DNA from: Buttiauxella agrestis ATCC 33320 | Lineage (GTDB): Bacteria; Pseudomonadota; Gammaproteobacteria; Enterobacterales; Enterobacteriaceae | Direction of reading: 5' to 3' | NCBI RefSeq assembly: GCF_000735355.1 | Contig: NZ_JMPI01000029.1 | Location: forward strand, 62,001-126,000 | Length of the DNA stretch: 64,000 nt | In this document: in pieces, positions 44,760 to 54,397 of the stretch | How the letters are laid out: each line of letters opens with the position of its first letter | Position numbering within the stretch: the stretch's first letter is position 1 | Made by a program: the position numbers and the translations under genes | The notes under the pieces: generated by a model | The model's input: the letters and a program-made list of their open reading frames with translations, nothing else | The model's database searches: none | What the model was told of the DNA's origin: nothing

Positions 44760-46052
44760 TCAGTGTTGTTTCATTAATTCAACGATGCGCTGCTGGCTTT
44801 TATCCAACGCTTGCGCCGTGGCCTGCTCGCCCACCGTCACCTGGTTCACCATCTCACTTAAAATGGCCGAACCGGTGATATCCCCCATGCGGGTAAAGTT
44901 CTTCTCACCCACCGAACCAAAGACCTGCACGTTAGCGAACTGCGCAATCAACTCATACGGGAGTGAACCAAAGGCTTTGATCACGTCGTTATTTTTGTAG
45001 CTATCGGTTTCGACCACCGCTTTGGTGACAGGCAGCGCCGCACCCGGTGACATCAATACCCAATCGGCAGAGTTCTGTGCTTTTTCCATGAAGGAGACGA
45101 ATTTCTCGGCCGCTTCAGTCTCTTCTTTGCTTTGGCCTGAAGTGATGGTCAGAGAAGTGAGCATGCCGTACACCGCGGGTGATTTTTCCGTTGGCACGAC
45201 AAAGCCCAAATCCTGCGGCGAGCCGTCTTTATAGAAAGCAGGCAGGATGTAGGTGGAATAGACGGCCATAGGCGCGGTGCCATTCATAAAGGCATCTTTA
45301 ATTTCCATGACATCGTTGGAACCCGGCATGGTGTATTGCGCCAGATCCCGGTAGTAATTGAGTGATGCGAGCATTTCCGGGGAGTTAACCGTGACTTTCC
45401 CCGCAGCATCAAAGACGTTCGCCCCGTTGGAGAGCGCAAACTGTGAGAAGGTTTGTTCGGTCATCACGCTTTCAGCGGTAGGTAGCGCAATGCCATATTT
45501 TTTATTCGCCGTGTTGGTCATGCTGCGTGCGGCATTAAGCAATTCGGTCCAGTTTTTTGGCTCCGCGATTCCCGCTTTCGCCAGGGCAGATTTGCGATAC
45601 CAGACGCCACCTAACCACGCGCTAATTGGTACGCCAGTAAACGCCGCGGCATCTTCGGTGCGTACCACGCGCAGCACACCGTCATAGAAACTGTTTTCCC
45701 CGACACCTGCGATGACCATTTTCACCGCGTCCCTGTCAATAAGCTGTTCTTTATCCATGACTTTGGCATAATCATGGCTCACTTCAATCACTTCCGGTAA
45801 CGCCCCGGAGCGCGCAAGCGTGATGACCTTGGTGTTGTAAGCGTCTTCTTCAACCGGAACTTGCTTGACGATGATTTGTGGGTTTTCCTGGCTGAAACGC
45901 TCGATCAATTTGCTGATAACGGCCTGGCGTTCCTGCTCAACCGACGAATGCATAAATTCTATCGTGACCTGTTGAGGATCATCTTGTTTACATCCTGAGA
46001 GCAAAGCAGCGGCTATTAGTGCTGACAACAGCACCGTTTTAGACGTTTTCAT
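44760..46052 (-). CDS. ycjN: YcjN, sugar-binding lipoprotein of the ABC importer
   Basis: This 430-residue family 1 extracellular solute-binding protein has the lipobox ALLSGCKQDD with Cys21 as lipidation site, so it is anchored rather than free in the periplasm. The motif VPVEEDAYNTKVITLARSGA and the C-terminal KSQQRIVELMKQH fit the family. The ligand is presumably the guloside/glucoside used by the cluster, but is not proven from sequence. Confidence 0.93.
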   Translation of the reverse strand: MKTSKTVLLSALIAAALLSGCKQDDPQQVTIEFMHSSVEQERQAVISKLIERFSQENPQIIVKQVPVEEDAYNTKVITLARSGALPEVIEVSHDYAKVMDKEQLIDRDAVKMVIAGVGENSFYDGVLRVVRTEDAAAFTGVPISAWLGGVWYRKSALAKAGIAEPKNWTELLNAARSMTNTANKKYGIALPTAESVMTEQTFSQFALSNGANVFDAAGKVTVNSPEMLASLNYYRDLAQYTMPGSNDVMEIKDAFMNGTAPMAVYSTYILPAFYKDGSPQDLGFVVPTEKSPAVYGMLTSLTITSGQSKEETEAAEKFVSFMEKAQNSADWVLMSPGAALPVTKAVVETDSYKNNDVIKAFGSLPYELIAQFANVQVFGSVGEKNFTRMGDITGSAILSEMVNQVTVGEQATAQALDKSQQRIVELMKQH

Positions 46053-46067
46053 GGTTATTCCCTTATA

Positions 46068-47753
46068 TTAATAACTAAGCCATAACACCTGATAAGGTTG
46101 CATGTTGTAAGATTGCTTTCCGTTAATTTTTAGCCCGGTGATTAAGTCTTCGAAATTATTGTCCGGTAGCATGAAGGGCTGCGACACATGGCTTAAATTA
46201 AATAAGGCCAGGACGTTATCACCTTTATTTGAATGCCGTTTAATCACAAGCAAATTGTCATTAATACATTGCGTATTAAAAGAGCTACCAGGGTGGAACA
46301 CCGCCTGTTTTTTGCGAACATTAATCAGGTGCGATAATTTTTTATAGACCTGCTCACGCAATTCGTTTTCACCTGATAATTGGCTTTCAATTTCATGCAG
46401 GTCATATTTCTGGCGATTTATAGCCCGATTGTAGCCCAGGCGTTCAACACCTGCATAATCGTTACGTGAACCAAGAATACTTTGAATGTATATTGCCGGG
46501 ACGCCGGGGAATGCCAGCAAAATAGCATGTGCCAGGATAAATCTGGCCAGACGCTCTTCGTCACTGCTATCTCGTCGATTTAACGCATCCATATACGTAA
46601 CATTAACTTCATACGGACTACGTGTACCATCCGGATTATTCTTCCAGTTAACTAATGCGCCTTGCTCCTGCAGTTCGTTGACCAGGTGCAGAATATCTTC
46701 TTCAGGCAGAATTCCGCGTAACGGATTAAGGCCGATACCGTCGTGAGAAGCAAGGAAGTTAAACCAGGTGGTATTGTTGTTTTCTGCGGTTTCTAAAGAC
46801 GCAGCCCATTGGCTTAACACCCTCGCAGAACCGCTGTGTATAGCATGCAGAACCAACGGCGGCAGCGGGAATTGATACACCATATGCGCTTCGTCGTGAC
46901 CGTTACCGAGGTAGGAAATATTGTCCTTGTGCGGAACGTTGGTTTCGGTAATCAGCACGGTGCCTGGTGCGACTTCATCAACAATAGCGCGGAAAAGTTT
47001 AACGAGTTGATGTGTTTTTTCCAGGTGAATACAACAGGTACCGGGTGTTTTCCACATATATCCCACCGCATCGAGGCGAATATAATCTGCCCCTGCGTCC
47101 AGGTAATGCAGCAAGACATCAACCATTGCCAGCAGTACTTGCGGATTGGCAAAGTTGAGGTCGATTTGGTCGTCGCTGAAAGTGGTCCAGATATGTTGTT
47201 TTGTGCCATCTGCCAGAATAAAGGGTGACAAGAGTGGCAATGCGCGAGGGCGTGTTACGGCTGACAAGTCAGATTCTGGATCGATTGATATAAAGAAATT
47301 CTCAAATTCAGGATTCCCTTCCAGATATTGCTGGAACCAACTGCTTTTCGCTGAAATATGATTGCACACAAAATCAAACATGAGCCTTGTTGATTTATTT
47401 AATTTTGCAATATCGTCCCAATCGCCACATACAGGGTCAACCTGATGATAATCAATCACCGAAAAACCATCATCTGATGACCATGGATAAAATGGCAGCA
47501 GGTGTATATGTGAAAAACTCTTACTTAGCCATTGATTATAAAAGTCGCCCAATGTTTTTAAGGTTTTATCATTCAGATGATGAAATTGATCGGCATAGGT
47601 AATGAGCACCACATCACTTTCGTCCCAACCTTGCTTGCGGGTTTTCATCCTGACATGCTTGCCCTGCTCTACCCGTGAAATAAAAGTATCTGTAACTGAT
47701 TTATTTAACGTGTTGTCATAAATTGATGACAGCAATTCTTTAATTTTCTGCAT
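46068..47753 (-). CDS. ycjM: YcjM, glucosylglycerate phosphorylase (GH13_18)
   Basis: Starting at the ATG at 47753 (family-like opening MQKIKELLSSIYDNTLNKSV) the protein has 561 residues, near the 559 of E. coli. It is a sucrose-phosphorylase-like TIM barrel: YIRLDAVGYMWK holds the nucleophile Asp, VLITETNVPHKD the acid/base Glu and FLASHDGIGLNPLRG the transition-state Asp. E. coli YcjM phosphorolyses glucosylglycerate to alpha-glucose-1-phosphate and glycerate. It is the first gene of the ycjM-V operon. The in-frame ATG at 47768 lies within the putative operator and is less likely. Confidence 0.91.
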   Translation of the reverse strand: MQKIKELLSSIYDNTLNKSVTDTFISRVEQGKHVRMKTRKQGWDESDVVLITYADQFHHLNDKTLKTLGDFYNQWLSKSFSHIHLLPFYPWSSDDGFSVIDYHQVDPVCGDWDDIAKLNKSTRLMFDFVCNHISAKSSWFQQYLEGNPEFENFFISIDPESDLSAVTRPRALPLLSPFILADGTKQHIWTTFSDDQIDLNFANPQVLLAMVDVLLHYLDAGADYIRLDAVGYMWKTPGTCCIHLEKTHQLVKLFRAIVDEVAPGTVLITETNVPHKDNISYLGNGHDEAHMVYQFPLPPLVLHAIHSGSARVLSQWAASLETAENNNTTWFNFLASHDGIGLNPLRGILPEEDILHLVNELQEQGALVNWKNNPDGTRSPYEVNVTYMDALNRRDSSDEERLARFILAHAILLAFPGVPAIYIQSILGSRNDYAGVERLGYNRAINRQKYDLHEIESQLSGENELREQVYKKLSHLINVRKKQAVFHPGSSFNTQCINDNLLVIKRHSNKGDNVLALFNLSHVSQPFMLPDNNFEDLITGLKINGKQSYNMQPYQVLWLSY

Positions 47754-47766
47754 TTTTAGTTTTCTC

Positions 47767-47782
47767 ATGGGAGCGGTACCAC
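47767..47782. promoter_or_regulatory. Candidate YcjW operator upstream of ycjM
   Basis: ATGGGAGCGGTACCAC lies 14-29 bases upstream of the ycjM start. It is an imperfect LacI-type palindrome with central CG (TGGGAG-CG-GTACCA) and differs at two positions from the perfect palindrome TGGGAGCGCTCCCA used by some LacI-family regulators. A second identical copy is at 37824-37839. Confidence 0.55.
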
Positions 47783-47903
47783 GAGAAGCGAGACTACTCC
47801 CGGTTTATTTTTCTGTCAACGCAGTGGGAAATGAAGATTAATATTTGTGAGGTAACGCAAATTAAAATGAAACGGCGGAGAATGGAAAGAGAGAGATGGG
47901 AAT

Positions 47904-47927
47904 GTTCCGCTCAAAAACGAGCGGAAC
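47904..47927. terminator. Hairpin after pspD
   Basis: GTTCCGCTC (47904-47912) and GAGCGGAAC (47919-47927) form a perfect 9-bp stem with loop AAAAAC, 17 bases after the pspD stop. It probably ends or stabilises the psp transcript. Confidence 0.7.
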
Positions 47928-47943
47928 AGGCTGGTATGGAGTG

Positions 47944-48174
47944 TTACTTCACTGATGGACTGTTGTAACGCGCTGAAACTTTGCGCAAAACTTTTGCCAT
48001 CATGGGTTCAAGAATCAGTGCCAAAAGCATTTTCAGCGGGCGACGCGCTACCGATTTAACTGCCCAACCCGCGACGCCTGCAGGGCCATAACGCAGCGCC
48101 GTTAGCAACACTAATTTGCCAACGATTTTCAGGCCTGGCTTCGCTTTGTTCGCAGCCGTCTGGAATTTGGACAT
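47944..48174 (-). CDS. pspD: PspD, phage shock protein D
   Basis: From the ATG at 48174, with GGAG 6 nt upstream, the protein has 76 residues. The core [40 protein letters not shown] is nearly identical to E. coli PspD. It is a small inner-membrane-associated protein of the phage-shock operon that maintains membrane integrity; its exact role is unclear. The frame upstream to 48207 adds 11 unsupported residues. In E. coli pspE follows; it is missing here. Confidence 0.9.
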   Translation of the reverse strand: MSKFQTAANKAKPGLKIVGKLVLLTALRYGPAGVAGWAVKSVARRPLKMLLALILEPMMAKVLRKVSARYNSPSVK

Positions 48175-48231
48175 GTTATCTCCGGTGTAACGGTTAAGAA
48201 TTTGCATGAGATCTGTTCGCCCTCACCCCGA

Positions 48232-48251
48232 CCCTCTCCCCCAGGAGAGGG
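48232..48251. repeat. CCCTCTCC hairpin repeat in the pspC-pspD gap
   Basis: CCCTCTCC (48232-48239) pairs with GGAGAGGG (48244-48251). The flanking CCCTCACCCCGACCCTCTCC is a frequent enterobacterial intergenic repeat. It separates pspD from pspC by about 90 bases and may lower pspD expression. Confidence 0.7.
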
Positions 48252-48264
48252 AGAAAGTCTGAGG

Positions 48265-48624
48265 TTAAAGCTGGCGGAAGCGACTACGCAATGTAAAGGT
48301 ATCAGAGGTGATGTAGCGTTCCATGGAGCGTAAACGCTGTTCACCGGCTGCTAATTCGGCGTCCACTTCGTCCAGCAAATCACGGCTGGTCGGTTGCGGT
48401 GTTCCCTGCTCCGCACCCGCAGGCATGGGATCAAGGATAAAAGTCAGTGCGATGTAGGCGACCATAACAAAGAAAAACAGGCCAAAAATCATCGCTAAAA
48501 CGGTAATCATACGAACCAGTTTTACTGGCACATCAAGGTATTGCGCGATACCCGCACACACACCTTTCACCATGCCTTTTTCTGGAATGCGCCATAATTT
48601 ACGACCGGAAATTGAATTCACCAT
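48265..48624 (-). CDS. pspC: PspC, inner-membrane toxin-like sensor of phage shock
   Basis: The 119-residue protein has GRKLWRIPEKGMVKGVCAGI AQYLDVP, the PspC-domain opening, followed by a membrane helix (MITVLAMIFGLFFFVMVAYI) and a cytoplasmic or periplasmic leucine-rich tail. PspC and PspB sense secretin mislocalisation or proton-motive-force loss and release PspF from PspA. Its ATG overlaps the pspB stop by one base. Confidence 0.95.
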   Translation of the reverse strand: MVNSISGRKLWRIPEKGMVKGVCAGIAQYLDVPVKLVRMITVLAMIFGLFFFVMVAYIALTFILDPMPAGAEQGTPQPTSRDLLDEVDAELAAGEQRLRSMERYITSDTFTLRSRFRQL

Positions 48625-48851
48625 TATTTGTCTCTCCAGTTCGGATGTTCTGCATCAAGAATCTGCTCCAGCGACTGAATGCGTTCACGCATACGGCGTG
48701 CCTCATCAGTCAATTGTGCCAAACGCTGTTGTTCGCCCTGGGATAACTGCCCACCATTTGCAGCGCGGTTGTTGTAGTGCAACCACAGCCAGATCGGGGC
48801 GACGAACAACACAAAAATCGTTAATGGAATGGCAAGAAAAAGCGCGCTCAT
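48624..48851 (-). CDS. pspB: PspB, phage-shock signal transducer
   Basis: The 75-residue protein has an N-terminal membrane helix (MSALFLAIPLTIFVLFVAPI) and a cytoplasmic coiled coil (EQQRLAQLTDEARRMRERIQ SLEQIL), as in E. coli PspB. It works with PspC in detecting envelope stress. It follows pspA after 60 bases. Confidence 0.95.
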   Translation of the reverse strand: MSALFLAIPLTIFVLFVAPIWLWLHYNNRAANGGQLSQGEQQRLAQLTDEARRMRERIQSLEQILDAEHPNWRDK

Positions 48852-48911
48852 GTGTACTCCTTTTACAAGTCAGGCAACGGCAGCATGATACCCATGCCGC
48901 CGTGTAATTAA

Positions 48912-49583
48912 TTACCCACGATCCTGGTTGTTCATTTTAGCTTTCAGTGCAGCCAGTTGTTCGCTGATTTCATCATCTGCTTTCAGTTCAGCAAACTCTG
49001 TGTCGAGGCTTTTTTGCTTGCCAAAGCCGTGGCTTTCCGCTTCTGATTCCATCTGGTCGATGCGACGTTCAAACGATTCAAAACGCGCCATTGCTTCGTC
49101 GATTTTGCCGCTATCAAGCTGGCGACGAACATCACGTGAAGACGAAGCAGCCTGGTGACGCAGGGTCAGTGCCTGCTGGCGCGCGCGGGTTTCGCTGAGT
49201 TTATTCTCAAGCTCACCAATTTCTTTTTTCATGCGCGCCAGGGTTTCATCGACATGCGCCATTTCATCTTCCAGGGTGGCAATCATGTCAGTCATTTTTT
49301 GTTTTTCGATCAGTGCCGCACGCGCAAGATCTTCTTTCTCTTTACGCAGCGCCAGTTCAGCTTTGTCCTGCCATTCGGCTTGCTGTGCGGTCGCTTGCTC
49401 TACACGACGAGAAAGCTGTTTCTTTTCTGCCAGCGCACGAGCCGAGGTGGAACGCACTTCAACCAGAGTGTCTTCCATTTCCTGAATCATCAGGCGCACC
49501 AACTTCTGTGGATCTTCTGCTTTCTCAAGCAGTGAGTTGATGTTGGCATTCACGATGTCGGCAAAACGAGAAAAAATACCCAT
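48912..49583 (-). CDS. pspA: PspA, membrane-stress effector and PspF inhibitor
   Basis: This 223-residue, almost wholly coiled-coil protein of the PspA/Vipp1/ESCRT-III family begins with the amphipathic membrane helix [20 protein letters not shown]. In unstressed cells it binds PspF and blocks transcription; under stress it oligomerises on damaged membrane. Residues [19 protein letters not shown] are the family core. A textbook sigma54 promoter sits upstream. Confidence 0.97.
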   Translation of the reverse strand: MGIFSRFADIVNANINSLLEKAEDPQKLVRLMIQEMEDTLVEVRSTSARALAEKKQLSRRVEQATAQQAEWQDKAELALRKEKEDLARAALIEKQKMTDMIATLEDEMAHVDETLARMKKEIGELENKLSETRARQQALTLRHQAASSSRDVRRQLDSGKIDEAMARFESFERRIDQMESEAESHGFGKQKSLDTEFAELKADDEISEQLAALKAKMNNQDRG

Positions 49584-49641
49584 AATTCAATCCTCTTTAG
49601 TCATTATTTCAGGTGCCCGGCACCTTGCTCGACAAGAATAT

Positions 49642-49658
49642 TGCAAGGGGTGTGCCAA
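49642..49658 (-). promoter_or_regulatory. Sigma54 promoter of the psp operon
   Basis: On the minus strand TTGGCACACCCCTTGCA carries the -24 (GG) and -12 (GC) elements with exact spacing. It lies about 60 bases upstream of pspA. PspF from the divergent gene is the activator; its upstream sites should lie between here and 49756. Confidence 0.95.
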
Positions 49659-49756
49659 CTTTTTATTCCGTTGATTTTAAACGAAATGATTAAATTTGAC
49701 TCATTATGCATAACGTTTATAGTGGTGATATTCACTAACTATTAGTTAATTTAATC

Positions 49757-50740
49757 ATGGCAGATAGTAAAGATAACCTGATTGGCGAAGCGAACAGCTT
49801 TCTTGAAGTGCTGGAACAAGTCTCGCGGCTGGCACCACTTGAGAAACCCGTGTTGGTGATTGGTGAGCGCGGCACCGGCAAGGAATTGATTGCTAACCGA
49901 TTGCATTTTCTTTCACGCCGTTGGCAAGGGCCGTTTATCTCCCTGAACTGTGCGGCACTTAACGATAACCTGCTTGATTCAGAACTTTTCGGTCATGAAG
50001 CCGGGGCGTTTACCGGGGCGCAAAAACGCCATCCCGGTCGCTTTGAGCGGGCTGACGGCGGAACGCTTTTCCTTGATGAACTCGCCACCGCACCGATGAT
50101 GGTGCAGGAAAAGCTGCTGCGTGTGGTGGAATATGGCGAGCTTGAGCGTGTGGGCGGCAGCCAGCCTTTGCAGGTCAATGTGCGCCTGGTGTGTGCGACA
50201 AACGCCGATCTGCCCCAACTGGCTGAAGAAGGCAAATTCCGTGCTGATCTCCTCGACCGCCTGGCTTTTGATGTCGTGAAACTGCCGCCGCTACGCGAGC
50301 GCCAGCCGGATATCATGTTAATGGCGGAGCATTTTGCGATCACCATGTGCCGCGAACTTGGCCTTCCCTTCTTCCCGGGCTTTACCGAAGAGGCGCAGTT
50401 AACCCTGCTGGATTACGCCTGGCCGGGAAATATCCGTGAGTTAAAAAACGTGGTGGAGCGTTCGGTTTATCGCCATGGTTCCAGTGACGAGCCGGTAGAT
50501 GAAGTGATTCTCGACCCGTTTGCCCGAAAACCTGCGCCATTAAAGCAACAACAGGGTGAATTACCCCTGAGTCTGCCGATGGACCTTCGTGCCTGGCAAA
50601 ACGAACAAGAAAAAATCCTGGTAGAACAAAGCCTGAAACAGGCGAAATATAACCAGCGTAAAGCGGCTGAATTGCTTGGGTTGACGTACCATCAATTGCG
50701 CGCATTGCTTAAAAAACATCAGATAGTTCAGGCCGAATAA
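49757..50740 (+). CDS. pspF: PspF, sigma54-dependent activator of psp
   Basis: This 327-residue AAA+ activator lacks a receiver domain. Walker A is GERGTGKEL, LFGHEAGAFTGAQKRHPGRF contains the sigma54-contacting GAFTGA loop, and LFLDELATAP is Walker B. A C-terminal helix-turn-helix of Fis type (RKAAELLGLTYHQLRALLKK) binds the psp enhancer. It is held inactive by PspA. It is divergent from pspA, the standard layout. Confidence 0.97.
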   Translation: MADSKDNLIGEANSFLEVLEQVSRLAPLEKPVLVIGERGTGKELIANRLHFLSRRWQGPFISLNCAALNDNLLDSELFGHEAGAFTGAQKRHPGRFERADGGTLFLDELATAPMMVQEKLLRVVEYGELERVGGSQPLQVNVRLVCATNADLPQLAEEGKFRADLLDRLAFDVVKLPPLRERQPDIMLMAEHFAITMCRELGLPFFPGFTEEAQLTLLDYAWPGNIRELKNVVERSVYRHGSSDEPVDEVILDPFARKPAPLKQQQGELPLSLPMDLRAWQNEQEKILVEQSLKQAKYNQRKAAELLGLTYHQLRALLKKHQIVQAE

Positions 50741-50917
50741 ACGTCCTTTGCGTTAACTTCAGAGTTGGGCAAATGCGGTAAACGCCGCAAAAAACAGCAT
50801 TCCCCTGCTTTTTTTGCCGGCATTGTTGATAAAAAAAGCAAAATAGCCTGACATATTTTGGGAAGCCCTCCAGAGTGCGATACACTTTGGCTATCACCCG
50901 AGAAAACTCAAAAACTT

Positions 50918-52558
50918 ATGCGCGGAATTGTATCCTCCCTGTTACTGGCGGTTAGCTGCCTGAGTGGCGCGGCATTTGCTGCCCCACCTGTTGAAAAGCC
51001 AGCAGATATCCGTAGCAGCGGATTTGTTTATTGTGTCAGCGGTCAGGTCAATACCTTTAATCCGCAAATGGCCAGCGGCGGCTTGATTGTCGACACCCTC
51101 GCCGCACAGTTGTATGACCGCTTACTGGATGTTGATCCCTACACCTATCGCCTGGTGCCTGAACTGGCTGAAAGCTGGGAAGTGCTGGATAACGGGGCCA
51201 CTTACCGCTTCCATTTACGCTCAAATGTGCAATTCCAGACCACTCCGTGGTTTAAACCTACACGCGCATTGAATGCCGACGATGTGGTGTTCAGCTTCCA
51301 ACGTGTTTTTGACCGCAAACACCCGTGGCATAACGTTAATGGCGGCAACTATCCCTATTTTGATAGTCTCCAGTTCCCGGACTCCGTGAAAAGTGTGCGT
51401 AAACTGGACAATAACACTGTCGAATTTCGTCTCGAAAAACCTGACGCCTCATTCCTGTGGCACATGGCAACGCACTATGCGTCCGTCATGTCAGCGGAAT
51501 ATGCCGCACAGCTGACTAAAGCCGATCGCCAGGAGTTGATGGACCGTCAGCCAGTAGGTACCGGGCCATTCCAGATTAGCGAGTATCGTGCCGGGCAGTA
51601 CATTCGCCTGGCTCGCCACCAGAAATTCTGGCGCGGCGTGCCATTAATGCCGCAGGTCGTTCTGGACCTGGGGTCAGGCGGGACGGGCAGATTGTCTAAG
51701 TTGCTGACGGGGGAATGTGATGTCTTGGCGTATCCTGCGGCCAGTCAGTTAACGATTTTGCGTGATGACCCGCGTCTACGGCTGACTTTGCGCCCAGGGA
51801 TGAACATCGCGTATCTGGCGTTTAACACTAATAAAGCCCCGCTAAATAACCCGGCAGTGCGCCATGCGCTGGCGCTGGCTATCAATAACCAACGTCTGAT
51901 GCAGTCGATTTATTACGGGACAGCCGAAACAGCCGCTTCTATTTTGCCCCGCGCGTCCTGGGCGTATGACAGTGATTCTAAAATTACCGAATACAATCCA
52001 GAAAAAGCCCGCCAGCAACTCAAAGCTCTCGGTCTGAATAACCTGGAATTACGCCTCTGGGTGCCGACCAGCTCTCAGGCGTGGAACCCAAGCCCGCTAA
52101 AAACGGCAGAGTTGATTCAGGCTGATATGGCGCAGATTGGGGTGAAGGTGATTATTGTGCCGGTCGAAGGTCGCTTCCAGGAAGCGCGTTTGATGGACAT
52201 GAACCATGATTTGACGCTCGCCGGTTGGGCAACAGACAGTAACGATCCGGACAGTTTCTTCCGCCCGATGCTGAGCTGCGCCGCCATTCGTTCCCAGACC
52301 AACTATGCTCGCTGGTGTGATCCTAAGTTTGATCAAGTGCTACAGAAGGCACTGGCCTCTCAGCAACTGGCGTCACGCATTGAGGCTTATCGCGAAGCGC
52401 AGGATATTCTGGCAGCAGAATTGCCGGTGCTGCCACTGGCGTCATCGCTGCGTTTGCAAGCCTACCGCTATGACATTAAAGGCCTGGTGCTAAGTCCGTT
52501 TGGTAACGCATCGTTTGCGGGGGTTTCCCGTGAGAATGTTGAGGTGAAAAAACCATGA
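50918..52558 (+). CDS. sapA: SapA, periplasmic peptide-binding protein
   Basis: From the ATG at 50918 the precursor has 546 residues with a signal peptide ([20 protein letters not shown], cut near residue 22). The longer frame to 50858 would bury the signal peptide. [20 protein letters not shown] and [20 protein letters not shown] are SapA family stretches. SapA binds antimicrobial peptides and haem in other bacteria, while E. coli SapBCDF is reported to export putrescine. It overlaps sapB by four bases. Confidence 0.94.
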   Translation: MRGIVSSLLLAVSCLSGAAFAAPPVEKPADIRSSGFVYCVSGQVNTFNPQMASGGLIVDTLAAQLYDRLLDVDPYTYRLVPELAESWEVLDNGATYRFHLRSNVQFQTTPWFKPTRALNADDVVFSFQRVFDRKHPWHNVNGGNYPYFDSLQFPDSVKSVRKLDNNTVEFRLEKPDASFLWHMATHYASVMSAEYAAQLTKADRQELMDRQPVGTGPFQISEYRAGQYIRLARHQKFWRGVPLMPQVVLDLGSGGTGRLSKLLTGECDVLAYPAASQLTILRDDPRLRLTLRPGMNIAYLAFNTNKAPLNNPAVRHALALAINNQRLMQSIYYGTAETAASILPRASWAYDSDSKITEYNPEKARQQLKALGLNNLELRLWVPTSSQAWNPSPLKTAELIQADMAQIGVKVIIVPVEGRFQEARLMDMNHDLTLAGWATDSNDPDSFFRPMLSCAAIRSQTNYARWCDPKFDQVLQKALASQQLASRIEAYREAQDILAAELPVLPLASSLRLQAYRYDIKGLVLSPFGNASFAGVSRENVEVKKP

Positions 52559-53520
52559 TTATTTACACCTTGCGCCGCCTGCTATTGCTGCTGGTTACGC
52601 TGTTTTTTCTGACCTTTATTGGTTTTAGCCTCAACTACTTTACTCCCCACGCTCCGCTGCAGGGTGCATCGCTGTGGAACGCCTGGGTGTTCTGGTTTGA
52701 AAGTATCCTGCACTGGGATTTCGGCGTGTCCAGCATTAACGGCCAGTCGATAAACGAACAGTTACGCATGGTCTTCCCGGCCACGATGGAACTTTGCCTG
52801 CTGGCGTTTGGCCTCGCGCTACTGGTGGGTATTCCGGTAGGAATGTTGGCCGGAATCATGCGCAATAAATGGCAGGATAAACTGATCAGCGCCCTCGCCC
52901 TGTTAGGCTTCTCGATTCCGGTGTTCTGGTTTGCGCTCCTGCTGACGATGTTCTTCTCGTTAACGTTAGGTTGGCTACCGGTTTCCGGGCGTTTTGATTT
53001 GCTCTATGAAGTGAAGTCTGAGACAGGTTTTGCCCTGGTTGATGCCTGGCTGTCTGACTCGCCTTACCGCGAAGAGATGATCATGAGCGCCATTCGCCAC
53101 ATGATCTTGCCCGTGGTCGCACTGGCTGTCGCCCCGACCACCGAAGTGGTGCGTTTGATGCGTCTGAGCACCATTGAAGTGTTTGACCAAAACTATATAA
53201 AAGCAGCGGCAACGCGGGGTTTGTCACGCCTGACGATTTTGCATCGTCATGTCTTGCACAACGCGCTGCCGCCGGTCATTCCACGCCTCGGCCTGCAATT
53301 TTCAACCATGCTGACGCTGGCAATGATCACCGAAGTGGTGTTCAGCTGGCCGGGTCTTGGGCGCTGGCTTATCAACGCTATTCGCCAACAGGACTATACA
53401 GCCATTTCCGCAGGCGTAATGGTCATCGGTTCGTTGGTGATTATTGTGAACGTTATCTCCGATATTTTGGGTGCGATGGCAAACCCACTGACACATAAGG
53501 AATGGTATGCCTTACGATAG
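52555..53520 (+). CDS. sapB: SapB, ABC transporter permease
   Basis: The 321-residue membrane protein of the DppB/OppB type opens with a helix at [20 protein letters not shown] and has the EAA-like segment [20 protein letters not shown] that contacts the ATPases. It would form the channel with SapC. Its start overlaps the sapA stop and its end overlaps sapC by 14 bases. Confidence 0.95.
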   Translation: MIIYTLRRLLLLLVTLFFLTFIGFSLNYFTPHAPLQGASLWNAWVFWFESILHWDFGVSSINGQSINEQLRMVFPATMELCLLAFGLALLVGIPVGMLAGIMRNKWQDKLISALALLGFSIPVFWFALLLTMFFSLTLGWLPVSGRFDLLYEVKSETGFALVDAWLSDSPYREEMIMSAIRHMILPVVALAVAPTTEVVRLMRLSTIEVFDQNYIKAAATRGLSRLTILHRHVLHNALPPVIPRLGLQFSTMLTLAMITEVVFSWPGLGRWLINAIRQQDYTAISAGVMVIGSLVIIVNVISDILGAMANPLTHKEWYALR

Positions 53521-54397
53521 CGTCTATCGCGAGAAGCGACCGCCGAGCACGCTACGCCTGACATGGCGCAAGTTTTACGGCGACACCACGGCAATGATTG
53601 GCCTGTATGGTTGCGGGGCTTTGGTGCTGTTATGTATATTTGGTGGCGTCTTTGCGCCGTATGGCATCGACCAGCAATTCCTCGGTTATCAATTGTTACC
53701 GCCTTCCTGGTCACGCTATGGCGATGTGTCGTTTTTCCTCGGCACCGATGATCTGGGTCGCGATGTTTTAAGCCGCTTATTAAATGGCGCCGCTCCCACC
53801 GTTGGTGGTGCGTTTGTGGTGACACTGGCTGCGGCCGTGTTCGGGATTATTCTCGGCGTTTTTGCGGGTTCAACACATGGCTTACGTTCTGCGGTGCTGA
53901 ACCATATTCTCGACACGCTGCTGTCGATCCCTTCCCTGTTGCTGGCGATTATCGTGGTCGCGTTTGTCGGTCCGCATCTGGTTCACGCTATGTTCGCGGT
54001 GTGGCTGGCACTTTTGCCCCGCATGGTGCGCTCGGTTTACAGCGCGGTGCATGACGAGCTGGAAAAGGATTATGTGGTTGCCGCCCGTCTGGATGGTGCA
54101 TCGACGTTAAATATTCTTTGGTTTGCCGTGATGCCCAATACCGCCGCGATTCTGGTGACTGAAATTACCCGCGCGCTGTCGATGGCGATTCTTGATATTG
54201 CGGCCTTAGGTTTCCTGGATTTAGGCGCACAACTCCCGTCCCCGGAATGGGGTTCCATGTTGGGTGACGCGCTGGAGCTGATTTATGTCGCTCCGTGGAC
54301 GGTTATGCTGCCAGGAGTGGCTATCATGATCAGTGTGCTGCTGGTCAACCTGCTGGGCGATGGTTTACGCCGCGCAATCAATGCGGGGGTGCAATAA
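53507..54397 (+). CDS. sapC: SapC, ABC transporter permease
   Basis: The 296-residue permease of the DppC/OppC type has an N-terminal cytoplasmic stretch, a first helix near residue 30, [20 protein letters not shown], and the EAA loop [20 protein letters not shown]. It pairs with SapB. The stop overlaps the sapD ATG in a TAATG junction. Confidence 0.95.
   Translation: MPYDSVYREKRPPSTLRLTWRKFYGDTTAMIGLYGCGALVLLCIFGGVFAPYGIDQQFLGYQLLPPSWSRYGDVSFFLGTDDLGRDVLSRLLNGAAPTVGGAFVVTLAAAVFGIILGVFAGSTHGLRSAVLNHILDTLLSIPSLLLAIIVVAFVGPHLVHAMFAVWLALLPRMVRSVYSAVHDELEKDYVVAARLDGASTLNILWFAVMPNTAAILVTEITRALSMAILDIAALGFLDLGAQLPSPEWGSMLGDALELIYVAPWTVMLPGVAIMISVLLVNLLGDGLRRAINAGVQ

Noticed and set aside
54295-54396. 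Long N terminus for SapD
   Set aside because: It lies inside sapC; the TAATG junction at 54397 gives the family start. The same applies to the SapF extension at 55308.
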